This document shows positions 7,587 through 16,274 of a stretch of DNA of 64,000 nucleotides, in pieces. Made by a program: the position numbers and the translations under genes. Below the pieces are notes generated by a model, which had not been told where the DNA came from, searched no databases, and was given only the letters and a program-made list of their open reading frames with translations. This DNA is from Mycolicibacterium sp. lyk4-40-TYG-92 (GTDB taxonomy: Bacteria > Actinomycetota > Actinomycetes > Mycobacteriales > Mycobacteriaceae), in NCBI RefSeq assembly GCF_030209435.1, contig NZ_JARVRX010000003.1, positions 248,001-312,000 on the forward strand, given 5' to 3'. The stretch's first letter is position 1; each line of letters begins with the position of its first letter.

Positions 7587-8369
7587 TCAGCGCCCGCGCC
7601 AGACCGGTGCGCGCTTCTCTGCGAAGGCGACAGCGCCTTCGTGTGCGTCCTCGGTTTTCAACAGGCTGTGAGCGGACTCGTTCTGGCGGGCGAACGCATC
7701 GGCGTCATCGAGGCCCTGCACTTCGCGCACGACTTGCTTGACCTTCGCCAGTGCTAGCGGAGCGTTGACCGCCACCCGCTGCGCAAGTTCTTGGGCGGCG
7801 GCCAACGCCCCGCCGGCCGACGCGAGCTCGCTGAGTAATCCGTACCGGTTCGCCTCGGCCGCCGTGATCGGCTCGCCGGTCAGCAGCACCTTCATCGCCA
7901 CGTGGTACGGGAGCCGCTGCGGGAGGCGGATGACGCCGCCTTCGCCGGCGATGAGGCCCCGCTTCACCTCGGTCAGGCCGAATTTCGCGGTATTGCCTGC
8001 GACGATCAGATCGCAGGCCAAAGCCATCTCGAAGCCGCCGCCGAGCGCCCATCCCTCCACCGCGGCGATGAGCGGCTTGCGCACCACGGCCTGGGTGATG
8101 CCGCCGAAGCCTCGACCGGGCAGGATCGGCGTCTCGCCGCCCGCGAAGGCCTTGAGGTCCATGCCGGCACTGAACGTGCCCCCAGCGCCGGTGAGCACAC
8201 CAACCGACAGCGCGGGGTCGTCATCCAGCAGGTCCAGAGCCGCCGCCAGCTGGACGGCCGTCTCGCGGTTGACGGCGTTCTTTTGACGGGGTCGGTTGAT
8301 CGTGATGGTCAAGACGCCGTCGTTGCGCTCGGTGAGCACCAGATCGGTCGATACTTCAGTGGTGGTCAT
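7587..8369 (-). CDS. Enoyl-CoA hydratase/isomerase (crotonase family)
   Basis: The 260-residue protein is a full-length crotonase. The oxyanion-hole residues lie in GTFSAGMDLKAF near 64-75 and GWALGGGFEMALACDLIVA near 107-125. The second catalytic region (TEVKRGLIAGEGGV) has a Glu near 134 but shows Ala-Gly-Glu-Gly where many hydratases have PxxGG, so activity towards a branched or polar substrate (CaiD-like) is possible. Its start overlaps the CoA-transferase stop (ATGA, 8366-8369), and the dehydrogenase follows 29 bases downstream. It is predicted to hydrate the 2,3-enoyl-CoA formed by the acyl-CoA dehydrogenase. Confidence 0.88.
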   Translation of the reverse strand: MTTTEVSTDLVLTERNDGVLTITINRPRQKNAVNRETAVQLAAALDLLDDDPALSVGVLTGAGGTFSAGMDLKAFAGGETPILPGRGFGGITQAVVRKPLIAAVEGWALGGGFEMALACDLIVAGNTAKFGLTEVKRGLIAGEGGVIRLPQRLPYHVAMKVLLTGEPITAAEANRYGLLSELASAGGALAAAQELAQRVAVNAPLALAKVKQVVREVQGLDDADAFARQNESAHSLLKTEDAHEGAVAFAEKRAPVWRGR

Positions 8370-9607
8370 TTCAGTGACTCCTGTTGTGTTGCAGCGGGAA
8401 TCACTTTCTGTTCCCGTAACCTGGCGATCTCATCGGCGGTGAAGCCCAACTGCGCGAGCACTTCGTCGTTGTGCTCGCCGTGTTCGGGTGCCCGCCGCGA
8501 AGGCGTGCGGGGTAGGCCGCGAAGAGCGATCGGGTTGTTGACGGTGTAGTCGAGGTCCTCGGCTCCTTCGATCGGCACGACGATGCCGGCCGCCCGCAGC
8601 TGCGGATCGTGAGCAGCTTCCTCGGGTGTCTGGATGACGCCGTACGGGATGCGGGCGGCGTCGAGCACGTCGTGCCAATGCGACAGCGGGCGCGACCCGA
8701 ACTCGTCCTCGAGGGTCTTGGCCAGTTCACCGGCATTGGCGGCAATGGCCTGCGCGTCGGCGAAACGCGGATCGGTCAGCAGATCCGACCGCCCCATGGC
8801 GGCGGCCAAGGTCGGCCATGCCGACCGCTTTGCCGCGAGCATGAACCACCGGCCGTCAGCGCTGACGTACGCGTTGGTCATGGCATTGTCCGGCTTGTTG
8901 CGGTCATGCAGTTGGTACGGCGTGCCGCCGGCCAAGGCCGCCGACACCAGGGTCCCTGTCGCCCACACACCCGTCGCCAGCAGCGACGTCCCCACGTTGG
9001 CGCCGAGCCCGGTGCGTTCCCGGTGATACAGCGCGGTCGTGATGGCCGCGTAAATCGCTGTCGCCGTGGTGTAATCGCCACTGCCCCACACCGGAGACGT
9101 CGGCGGAGCACCGGCATCGCGGGTTGCGGCCAGCAGCCCGCTGCGGGACCAGAATGCGGTCAGGTCGAATCCGGGCAACTTGGCATCCGGACCGGAATCG
9201 CCATATCCGGTGATGTCGGCGTAGATGATTCGCGGATTCCAGCCCGACACTTCCTCGTAGCCGAGGTGCAATCCCTCGCGAGTGCCGTGCGGAAAATTGG
9301 TGATCAACACGTCGGCCCATTCGACCAAACGCTGCAGAATCTGGGTCCCGCCCTCGGATTTCAGGTTGATGGACATGCCGCGCTTGTTTCGGTTGGCCAA
9401 ATGCCAGCTGTAGTTTCCGGGTGCCGCGGGGCTCGGCGGCACCGAGCTCAGCAGGCGCTGTGGGTCACCGATTCCCGGCGGTTCGACCTTGATGACGTCG
9501 GCGCCGAAATCCGACAGCATGGTGGCGGCGGCCGGCGCGGCGATGAAGCTGGCGATCTCGACGACCTTGAGGCCGGCGAACACGGATTGCTTTGTTTGAG
9601 TTGACAT
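8366..9607 (-). CDS. Class III CoA transferase (CaiB/BaiF family)
   Basis: This 413-residue enzyme moves CoA from one carboxylic acid to another. The N-terminal VVEIASFIAAPAAATMLSDFGADVIKVEPP is the family hallmark, and PGFDLTAFWSRSG near residue 155 contains the catalytic Asp. The length is typical. AAGGGG precedes ATG 9607, ten bases after the acyl-CoA dehydrogenase stop. In carnitine-type catabolism such an enzyme activates the substrate to its CoA ester; here the same job is inferred for the unknown substrate of this operon. The enzyme should be cytosolic and work as an interlocked dimer, as known for the family. Confidence 0.9.
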   Translation of the reverse strand: MSTQTKQSVFAGLKVVEIASFIAAPAAATMLSDFGADVIKVEPPGIGDPQRLLSSVPPSPAAPGNYSWHLANRNKRGMSINLKSEGGTQILQRLVEWADVLITNFPHGTREGLHLGYEEVSGWNPRIIYADITGYGDSGPDAKLPGFDLTAFWSRSGLLAATRDAGAPPTSPVWGSGDYTTATAIYAAITTALYHRERTGLGANVGTSLLATGVWATGTLVSAALAGGTPYQLHDRNKPDNAMTNAYVSADGRWFMLAAKRSAWPTLAAAMGRSDLLTDPRFADAQAIAANAGELAKTLEDEFGSRPLSHWHDVLDAARIPYGVIQTPEEAAHDPQLRAAGIVVPIEGAEDLDYTVNNPIALRGLPRTPSRRAPEHGEHNDEVLAQLGFTADEIARLREQKVIPAATQQESLK

Positions 9608-9617
9608 TTCAGACCCC

Positions 9618-10838
9618 TTAAACGAACGCGCTCAGGCCGCTGACGGACTTGCCGACAATCAGTGTCTGCATCTCGCGGGTGCCCTCGTAGGAGTACAGCG
9701 CCTCCGAGTCGGCGACGAACCGGCCGATGTTGTAGTCGAGCACGATTCCGTTGCCACCGAACAGCTCTCGCGCCCAGTGCACGGTTTCGCGCATCCGTGA
9801 GCAGCAGTAGGCCTTGGCAAGCGCCGACTGCTCGTCGCGGTACACGCCCTCGTGCTGCAGCTGGGCCAGGCGCACCATCATGCCGGCGCACGCGGTCGCG
9901 TTGCCGAGCATCTTGACCAGCAGGTCCTGGACCATCTGGAACTTGCCGATGGGCCGGCCGAACTGCGTCCGGGTCTTGGCATAGTCCAGCGCCAGTTCAT
10001 ACGCGGCGAATTGGACGCCGACGGCCTGCCAGGCCACACCGCTGCGGGTGCGGCGCAGGATTTCGGCGGTGTCGCGGAATGACTTCGCGTTCTGCAACCG
10101 GTTGGCTTCGGGCACCCGGCAGTCGTCGAGGACGATGTCGGCGTTCTGCACGATGCGCAGCGCAAACTTGTTCTCGATCTTCGATGTCGTGAATCCAGGG
10201 GTGTCCTTCTCGACGACGAAACCCAACACCTGGTTCGATTCGACGTCGCGGGCCCAGATCACGACCAGATCGGCAAAGGTGGCGTTGCCGATCCAGCGCT
10301 TGGCGCCGTTGAGCACCCACTCGTCACCGTCGCGGCGGGCCGTGGTCTCCATGCCGCCGGCGACATCGGAGCCACCGTGCGGCTCGGTGAGGCCGAACGC
10401 GCCGATCTTCTCGAACCGGCTCATCGCGGGCAGCCAGCGGCGCTTCTGCTCCTCGGAACCGCACGTGAAGATGCTGCCCATCGCCAGGCCGGTGTGCACA
10501 CCAAAGAACACCGACAGGGACGGATCGAAGTGCGCCATTTCCAGCGCGGTGATACCGGTCATCAGATTGCTCGGCGCCGGCTCGTTCGAATCGGGGTCGG
10601 CCCAGTCGACCAGGTGCAGATCGGCGAAACCCTTCACCAGCTGATGCGGGAACTCGGCGCGCGCCCAGTGGTCCTGGACCACCGGTGCGGCCTCGGTCCG
10701 GAAAAATTCGCGGATGCGGGCGACCTTCTCGCGCTCGGTATCCGACAGCAGTTCCTCGTAGGAGTAGAAATCGGCCGGCAGCAATCCCGTTCCCAGATAT
10801 GGCTGGGAGGTGTCCGGCAACGTCACTTTGGCAGTCAT
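9618..10838 (-). CDS. Acyl-CoA dehydrogenase, glutaryl-CoA-dehydrogenase-like
   Basis: The 406-residue flavoenzyme has the FAD-binding motifs FGLTEPHGGSD near residue 150 and WIGNATFADLVVIWAR near 183. The C-terminal ALYSYEGTREMQTLIVGK places the catalytic Glu in YEGT, the glutaryl-CoA/isovaleryl-type position. It has the long N-terminal helical domain and normal length. ATG 10838 follows AGAGAGGA. It is the first gene of the minus-strand operon with the CoA transferase, crotonase and hydroxyacyl-CoA dehydrogenase. It would introduce or reduce a 2,3-double bond in a CoA ester; CaiA in carnitine metabolism is an analogous enzyme. Confidence 0.9.
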   Translation of the reverse strand: MTAKVTLPDTSQPYLGTGLLPADFYSYEELLSDTEREKVARIREFFRTEAAPVVQDHWARAEFPHQLVKGFADLHLVDWADPDSNEPAPSNLMTGITALEMAHFDPSLSVFFGVHTGLAMGSIFTCGSEEQKRRWLPAMSRFEKIGAFGLTEPHGGSDVAGGMETTARRDGDEWVLNGAKRWIGNATFADLVVIWARDVESNQVLGFVVEKDTPGFTTSKIENKFALRIVQNADIVLDDCRVPEANRLQNAKSFRDTAEILRRTRSGVAWQAVGVQFAAYELALDYAKTRTQFGRPIGKFQMVQDLLVKMLGNATACAGMMVRLAQLQHEGVYRDEQSALAKAYCCSRMRETVHWARELFGGNGIVLDYNIGRFVADSEALYSYEGTREMQTLIVGKSVSGLSAFV

Positions 10839-11030
10839 GACGTCCTCTCTTGTCTGTAGATGTGCTCGGCGGCGCGGTGTCGGCTGCGACTGGGGCGAGC
10901 ACGTTGATGAGTGACAACTCCACGGTCGTCGAGAGTGCTGCTCGGCACCATCGATCGAGGATTGATCTTTTGGGGTGCCGGGATATAGCCCGAAGCGTCG
11001 CGGGGCGACTGAAGTACCGACCCGCGCGGG

Positions 11031-11622
11031 TCAGCGCATCAACTGGGTGCGTGAGGTGACACCCAGTTTGATGAACGCGTTGTGTACATGAGTCTTCACG
11101 GTGTGCAGCGAAAGGTTCAACCGCTCGCAGATGTCGCGATTGGTGGCGCCCTCGGCAACAAGGCCGACGACCTTCAGCTCAGCCTCGGTGAGACTGTCCC
11201 ACCCCGTCGTGGTCCGGCGCCGGTTGACGGTGCGCCGTTCAACGCCCAGCTGCCGCAGCTTGCGGCCTACCTGTCGAGCGTAGGCGGGCGCCTCGAATCG
11301 CGTATATACATCGAAGGCGGCGTTGAACTGATCCACTGCCTCGTCGCGGCGATCGGCGACCACCAGCAGATCGGCGGCATCTTCGGCTGCGGCCGCGAAA
11401 AGCATTGGGCACGGGGCGCTTGCCGGCCAGCATCATGGCCTCGCGCAGCAGTCGACTCTTGCCGATGCCCGGTGGGCCCTCGATGACCACGATGCCGCCG
11501 CGCCCCTGCGCCAGCGCGTCCACCAGCGCGCCGATCTTCTTCAGCTCCGCCGCGCGCCCCCGGATCGGGGTCATCGCGAGCGGCTGCCCGTCGATGTCGA
11601 ATCGTCCGGTTGCCAACCCCAC
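11031..11622 (-). pseudogene. LuxR-family (LAL type) regulator with large internal deletion and frameshift
   Basis: The N-terminal part (from ATG 11622) carries RGRAAELKKIGALVDAL and a Walker A GPPGIGKSR, and then loses its frame at about 11405. The second part (11405-11031, another frame) carries MLFAAAAEDA, a TPR-like stretch and an intact LuxR helix-turn-helix (LTEAELKVVGLVAEGATNRD, then LSLHTVKTHVHNAF). Both parts align with the two ends of the intact 936-residue regulator at 16275-19085; roughly 740 central residues are missing. The C-terminal piece starts with an ATG, so a free 124-residue DNA-binding domain could still be made, but no ribosome-binding site is seen. Confidence 0.75.
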
Positions 11623-11797
11623 TGCATCAGCGTGCCACTAGTCCTACATCCCGGGGTGGCTAAACATCAATCCCCGGTCGATGGCATGACCCGGCCGCGC
11701 CGACCAGGCTCGGAATCGACCAAAATTCAGCGCGCTCACAGCTATCATCGCCATGTTCCGGTGTAGCTGCAGCCCGCACCAGTCGGAGGACGATCGC

Positions 11798-12256
11798 ATG
11801 GGCAAGCGAGGCAGGCGACGCAAGGGCGGCGGGCTGATGTCCAAAGTCTGGTTGCCAGCAGTGGTTCTGGTCGTGGTCGCGATCGTGGCCTACGGCGTGA
11901 ACACGGTCCGCGGTCTCTCGCAGGCAATCACGAGCCCGCCCGACCCTGTCACCATTCCCCCCACAGTGGTGCAGATCAACCCGAAGAACGTCACCTACGA
12001 GGTATTCGGAAGTCTCGGCGGCACAGGGAAAGTCACCTACGCCGATCTCAACAGTGAGCCGATCGAGGTGCAGCTCACCTCGCTACCGTGGTCGTACTCC
12101 GAGACCACCATGGCCTCCTCCGCATCGCTGAGTCTGGTCGCCCAGGTCCAAGGCGGTTCTGTAGGGTGCCGGATTCTCGTTGACGGGCAGGTCCGCGACA
12201 AGCATTCGGTCACCCACGAGAGTGCCGCGGTAGCGTGCACGGTGACCGCCGCATGA
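11798..12256 (+). CDS. mmpS: MmpS family membrane accessory protein
   Basis: This 152-residue protein has a basic N-terminus (MGKRGRRRK), one membrane segment at about 18-36 (VWLPAVVLVVVAIVAYGV) and a periplasmic beta-rich domain (NPKNVTYEVFGSLGGTGKV, then YADLNSEPIEVQ) typical of MmpS. A Cys pair near residues 127 and 148 may form a disulfide. The ATG at 11798 is preceded by GGAGGA. The stop overlaps the mmpL start (ATGA), the usual mmpS-mmpL arrangement. It is expected to assist the MmpL transporter in exporting a lipid or siderophore; the paralogue number cannot be assigned from sequence alone. Confidence 0.9.
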   Translation: MGKRGRRRKGGGLMSKVWLPAVVLVVVAIVAYGVNTVRGLSQAITSPPDPVTIPPTVVQINPKNVTYEVFGSLGGTGKVTYADLNSEPIEVQLTSLPWSYSETTMASSASLSLVAQVQGGSVGCRILVDGQVRDKHSVTHESAAVACTVTAA

Positions 12257-15150
12257 GCGCGCCGGTCGCTGATACGCAGCCGATTCCGCCCGGCCCACCG
12301 GCTCAGGTCAAACGCCCGCGTCTCGCCAAAATGCTTCGGGTACTTGCTATTCCGATCATCTTGATCTGGCTCGCCATCGCCGTCCTGACGAACGTGCTGG
12401 TGCCCTCCCTCGATGACATCACGGCCGCCAACGCCGGCCCGCTGGTCGCCCGCGACGCGCCGTCGGCACAGGCGGCCATCCATATGGGCAACGACTTCAA
12501 CGAATCCGATTTCACCAGTGTTGCCGTGCTGCTTCTGGAAACCCACGGCCGCAAGCTCGACGAAGGCGATCACCAGTACTACAACGAAGTGGTGCGCCGC
12601 CTGCTCGCGGACACCAAACATGTTCAGTCGGTGCAAGATCTGTGGGGAAAGCCTGTCACGATGTCGGGTTCGCAGAGTGGCGACGCCCAAGCCACCACGC
12701 TGACCATCCGCCCGACCGGCGACCTCGGATCGTCAAAAGCGAACGAGTCGATCGAGTCGATCCGCGACGTCATCGCGAAAGTGCCGAAACCCAAGGGGCT
12801 CAGCACTTACGTCACCGGCCCGGCACCATTGGCCGCGGACACGCTGCACGCCACCGACGCCAGCCTGGTGAAGCTGACCATCGTCACGGTCATCCTGATC
12901 CTGATCCTGCTGCTGATCACCTACCGGTCGATCACCCGAGCGATCATTCCGCTAATGGGTGTGCTGACCACCCTCGCCGCGGCCCGCGGCATCATCGCGT
13001 TCCTGGTGCAGCAGGGCGTCATCGAGATCTCCTCGTTCGCTTCCAACCTGCTGGTCTCGCTGGTCCTCGGTGCCTCAACGGATTACGCGATCTTCTACAT
13101 CGGCCGCTACCAGGAAGCGCGCCAAGACGGCGAAGACAAAGAATCGTCGTATTACATCTCGGTGGCCAATGTCCCGCACATCATCCTCGGTTCAGGGACC
13201 GCCATCACCGGCGCCACGTTATGCCTGAGCCTGACGCACCTGGACTACTTCCGCACCCTCGGTCCGCCGTGCGCCGTGTCCATGGTTGTCGCCGTCCTCT
13301 CGGCACTTACCCTGGGTCCCGCATTGCTCACGGTGGGCAGCAAGATCGGCTGGTTGCAACCGCGGAAGAAACGCGCCAACCCGGTCTGGCGCAAGGTTGG
13401 CACGATGATCGCCCGCTGGCCCGTACCGATGATCGCCGTTGCGGCCCTGATCATCCCGTTGTGCATGCTGGGCTGGACCACCTACAACGTGAGCTACAAC
13501 GACCGTGACTTCGCCCCGGCCAGTGTCGAGGCGAGCACCGGCTACGCGGCGGCCGACAAGCATTTCCCCACGAGTTGGCTCAACAACGACATCGTGTACC
13601 TGAAGTCCGACCACGACATGCGCAACACCGCAGACATGATCTCGATGGACCGCGTGGCCAAGGCCATCATTCGCACGCCTGGTGTTGCCATGGTGCAGAG
13701 CGTCACCCGACCCAACGGTCGCCCGATCGAGCACGCGTCGCTACCGTTCGCATTCGGCTCGCTCGGTACCAAGCTCGGTGAGAATCTTGGCTTCCTGCGG
13801 GACCGCATCAAGGACATCGGCACCCTCGCCGACACGACGGGGAACATTCTGCAATCGACGCAACGGATTCAGGACATCACCAAACAACTCGTCGTCGGGA
13901 CACACCTGTCGCGGCAATCCGCTGAACAGCTGCGGGCACTCTCCGAGGAAACCCGCGACCACCTGGCCGATTTCGACGATTTCTTCCGCCCCATGCGCAA
14001 CTACTTCTACTGGGAGCCGCACTGCTACGACATCCCGATCTGCTTCGCGCTGCGCTCGCTGTACGACTCCATCGATACCGTCGACAGCATCACCGACGAG
14101 CTCGGCAACACCGTCAAGGGCATCTCCATCATCGACACCGTCACGCCCCAGATCATCCCGCAGATCCAGTCCACCATGACGAACTTGCGGGCCATCCAGT
14201 CGCTGACCCTCACACTGCAGAGCACCCTGAATGCCCTTGTCGATCAACTGGATGTCTTCATCAATCCCTTGGTCGACATGGCGCAGTCCTTCGACAACGC
14301 CAAGAACGACGACTTCTTCTTCCTGCCGCCCGATGCCCTCAAGACCGCTGATTTCAAGGTCGGGATGGACTTCTTCATGACGCCCGACGGCAAGGGCGCC
14401 CGCATGGTCTTCTACCATGACGGCGAGGCCCAGACCCCTGCCGGCATCGAGCAGGTCCGGAACGTGACCGCGTCGGCACAGCAGGCACTGAAGGGTACGT
14501 CACTGTCGAACGCAAAGATCTACCTGGCCGGTGCGGCTTCGAATTACCGTGACGTTCAGGACTATTCGTTCAATGACATCATCATCATGATGCTCGCGAC
14601 CTTCGCCCTGGTGTTCTGCATCGTCCTCGCCATCACCCGCGCTCTGGTCGGTTCGATCCTCGTGCTCATCACCGTGATGCTGTCGTTCGCCGGGGCCTAC
14701 GGGCTGTCAGTGTTCATCTGGGAGACGTTGCTGCACACCCAATTGCATTGGCTCACACTGCCCATCGCATTCATCGTGCTGGTCGCGGTCGGTTGCGACT
14801 ACAACCTGCTGATGCTGTCTCGATACCGCGAGGAGCTCGGCGCCGGCATCAAGACCGGGCTGATCCGCACGATGGGCAGCTCCGGCGGCGTGGTGTTCAC
14901 CGCAGCGTTTGTCTTCGCGTTCACCATGCTGGCCCTGCTGGCCAGCGACGTCGTCAACATCGGTCAAGCCGGTACGACCATCTGCATCGGGCTGATCTTC
15001 GACATGGTCGTCGTGCGCTTGTTCCTGGTGATGCCACTGGCCCGGTTGCTAGGGCCGTGGTTCTGGTGGCCGCAACGGATTTCGCGGCAGCCCTCGAGTC
15101 GCCCCGAACCGGAACCGGTCACCGGCCCGATTCCCGCTTCCACCTCGTAG
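12253..15150 (+). CDS. mmpL: MmpL family RND transporter
   Basis: The 965-residue protein has the RND layout: one N-terminal membrane helix, a large periplasmic loop, five further helices (with STDYAIFYIGRYQEAR), a second loop of about 400 residues and a final helix bundle (with GCDYNLLMLSRYREE). The paired Asp-Tyr residues in the two helix bundles are the proton-relay residues known in MmpL3. The start at 12253 overlaps mmpS. It is predicted to export a lipid or similar molecule across the inner membrane. No lipid-biosynthesis genes adjoin it; the degraded LuxR gene lies just upstream and divergent, a possible former regulator. Confidence 0.92.
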   Translation: MSAPVADTQPIPPGPPAQVKRPRLAKMLRVLAIPIILIWLAIAVLTNVLVPSLDDITAANAGPLVARDAPSAQAAIHMGNDFNESDFTSVAVLLLETHGRKLDEGDHQYYNEVVRRLLADTKHVQSVQDLWGKPVTMSGSQSGDAQATTLTIRPTGDLGSSKANESIESIRDVIAKVPKPKGLSTYVTGPAPLAADTLHATDASLVKLTIVTVILILILLLITYRSITRAIIPLMGVLTTLAAARGIIAFLVQQGVIEISSFASNLLVSLVLGASTDYAIFYIGRYQEARQDGEDKESSYYISVANVPHIILGSGTAITGATLCLSLTHLDYFRTLGPPCAVSMVVAVLSALTLGPALLTVGSKIGWLQPRKKRANPVWRKVGTMIARWPVPMIAVAALIIPLCMLGWTTYNVSYNDRDFAPASVEASTGYAAADKHFPTSWLNNDIVYLKSDHDMRNTADMISMDRVAKAIIRTPGVAMVQSVTRPNGRPIEHASLPFAFGSLGTKLGENLGFLRDRIKDIGTLADTTGNILQSTQRIQDITKQLVVGTHLSRQSAEQLRALSEETRDHLADFDDFFRPMRNYFYWEPHCYDIPICFALRSLYDSIDTVDSITDELGNTVKGISIIDTVTPQIIPQIQSTMTNLRAIQSLTLTLQSTLNALVDQLDVFINPLVDMAQSFDNAKNDDFFFLPPDALKTADFKVGMDFFMTPDGKGARMVFYHDGEAQTPAGIEQVRNVTASAQQALKGTSLSNAKIYLAGAASNYRDVQDYSFNDIIIMMLATFALVFCIVLAITRALVGSILVLITVMLSFAGAYGLSVFIWETLLHTQLHWLTLPIAFIVLVAVGCDYNLLMLSRYREELGAGIKTGLIRTMGSSGGVVFTAAFVFAFTMLALLASDVVNIGQAGTTICIGLIFDMVVVRLFLVMPLARLLGPWFWWPQRISRQPSSRPEPEPVTGPIPASTS

Positions 15151-15261
15151 GCTGGATCCGGTTGCGGCTCTGGCCGCTTCCACGCTAAGGAGTTCTGCTC
15201 GGACCGTTGGCCATGGCTTCGGCGTTCGTCGACAGGATCGCCGCCCGAGCGGGGGCCATCG

Positions 15262-16272
15262 TTACCTGGGGGCCGCCTGCCCACGGCCGGTGCTCCACGC
15301 CATTCGGACAGTGAGCGTGGCCAGCAGCCCGAGGATCGCGGTGGCAGCGGCGAGAACGGCCCAGGCCAGGACGTGGGCTGGGCGGCTGGGAGCGGCGATC
15401 ACCCAGCGCCCCACCGTGTTTGCACTCGCTGCCACCGGGAAGCAGAACGTCCACGCGGACAGCACAAACGGCCTGCGGAGGTATTGGGGCACGAGGAAGC
15501 CCTGAACGAGCGTCATCATCGCCAGGATCGCCGCCAAGCCCGTACCCACCATGGTGATCCGGTTCTCGTTCAGGCCGAACCACGCGATACTGGCGGTCGC
15601 AGGTGGGACCATCAACGCCGCCAGAGTTGGAAACCTGGCGTCCGACAGACCTTCTTCGGTCATGAGGCGGTTGACGATCACGGTTCCGAACGTCAACCAG
15701 AAGAACAGGCCGAGGGCGAACAATCCTTGTGCAATCGTGTGCCAGCCGCTGGCCTGCAACGAAATACAGCTGATGAACGGCCCCGCGACCACCGGTAGCG
15801 CGATTCCGGGATGTATCGCGTGACGGTCGCGCGGGGTGGTGAGCCAGTGCGCCACCATCGCTGCGGTGGCCAGTGCCCATCCTGAGACCAACACAAGGTC
15901 GAGCAATCGCACCCCAACCGCGTGTGGGCGCAGTTGGGCCACGATCAACAGCGGGATCACGGGAATGTAGCCCATGGCGAAGCCCTGGTCAGGGTGCCGC
16001 AGATCAGCGACGAAAGCGAAAGGATTTGCGCCACCGTGCCTTACGTACATCACGGTGATCGCGAGCCATACTCCGAAACACATCGCCGTCAGAATCACCG
16101 CGGGCCAGGTAGGCGCCCCGAAACCGATTGCGGTGCGCCATGCTCCACCCAACCCGCCCAGCCCCAATGCAATCGGGTACCGACGCAGCCAGCGGTCGCG
16201 CGCGGACGCCGCGCCCACCAGGACACGGCGCTCACGCGCTGTGGACACAACGGGACGGGTGGCGATCGGCAC
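15262..16272 (-). CDS. TDT/SLAC1-type transporter (tellurite-resistance/dicarboxylate transporter family)
   Basis: The 336-residue integral membrane protein has about ten hydrophobic segments. The motifs GFGAPTWPAVILTAM near residue 50 and MVPPATASIAWFGLN near residue 220 are those of the TDT family (TehA, malate permease, SLAC1). Such proteins pass organic or inorganic anions. The start at 16272 lies two bases after the stop of the LuxR regulator on the same strand, so the two form one transcription unit and the transporter could be its target, or simply co-expressed. It converges with mmpL; 111 bases between them show no clear hairpin. Confidence 0.78.
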   Translation of the reverse strand: MPIATRPVVSTARERRVLVGAASARDRWLRRYPIALGLGGLGGAWRTAIGFGAPTWPAVILTAMCFGVWLAITVMYVRHGGANPFAFVADLRHPDQGFAMGYIPVIPLLIVAQLRPHAVGVRLLDLVLVSGWALATAAMVAHWLTTPRDRHAIHPGIALPVVAGPFISCISLQASGWHTIAQGLFALGLFFWLTFGTVIVNRLMTEEGLSDARFPTLAALMVPPATASIAWFGLNENRITMVGTGLAAILAMMTLVQGFLVPQYLRRPFVLSAWTFCFPVAASANTVGRWVIAAPSRPAHVLAWAVLAAATAILGLLATLTVRMAWSTGRGQAAPR

Positions 16273-16274
16273 GG

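Noticed and set aside
11019..11032. Perfect 14-base palindrome GACCCGCGCGGGTC at the end of the broken LuxR gene
   Set aside because: No loop is available for a hairpin and no regulated gene is near; it may be chance in very GC-rich DNA.
11743..11748. TATCAT upstream of mmpS as a -10 box
   Set aside because: No convincing -35 box; left out as a feature.
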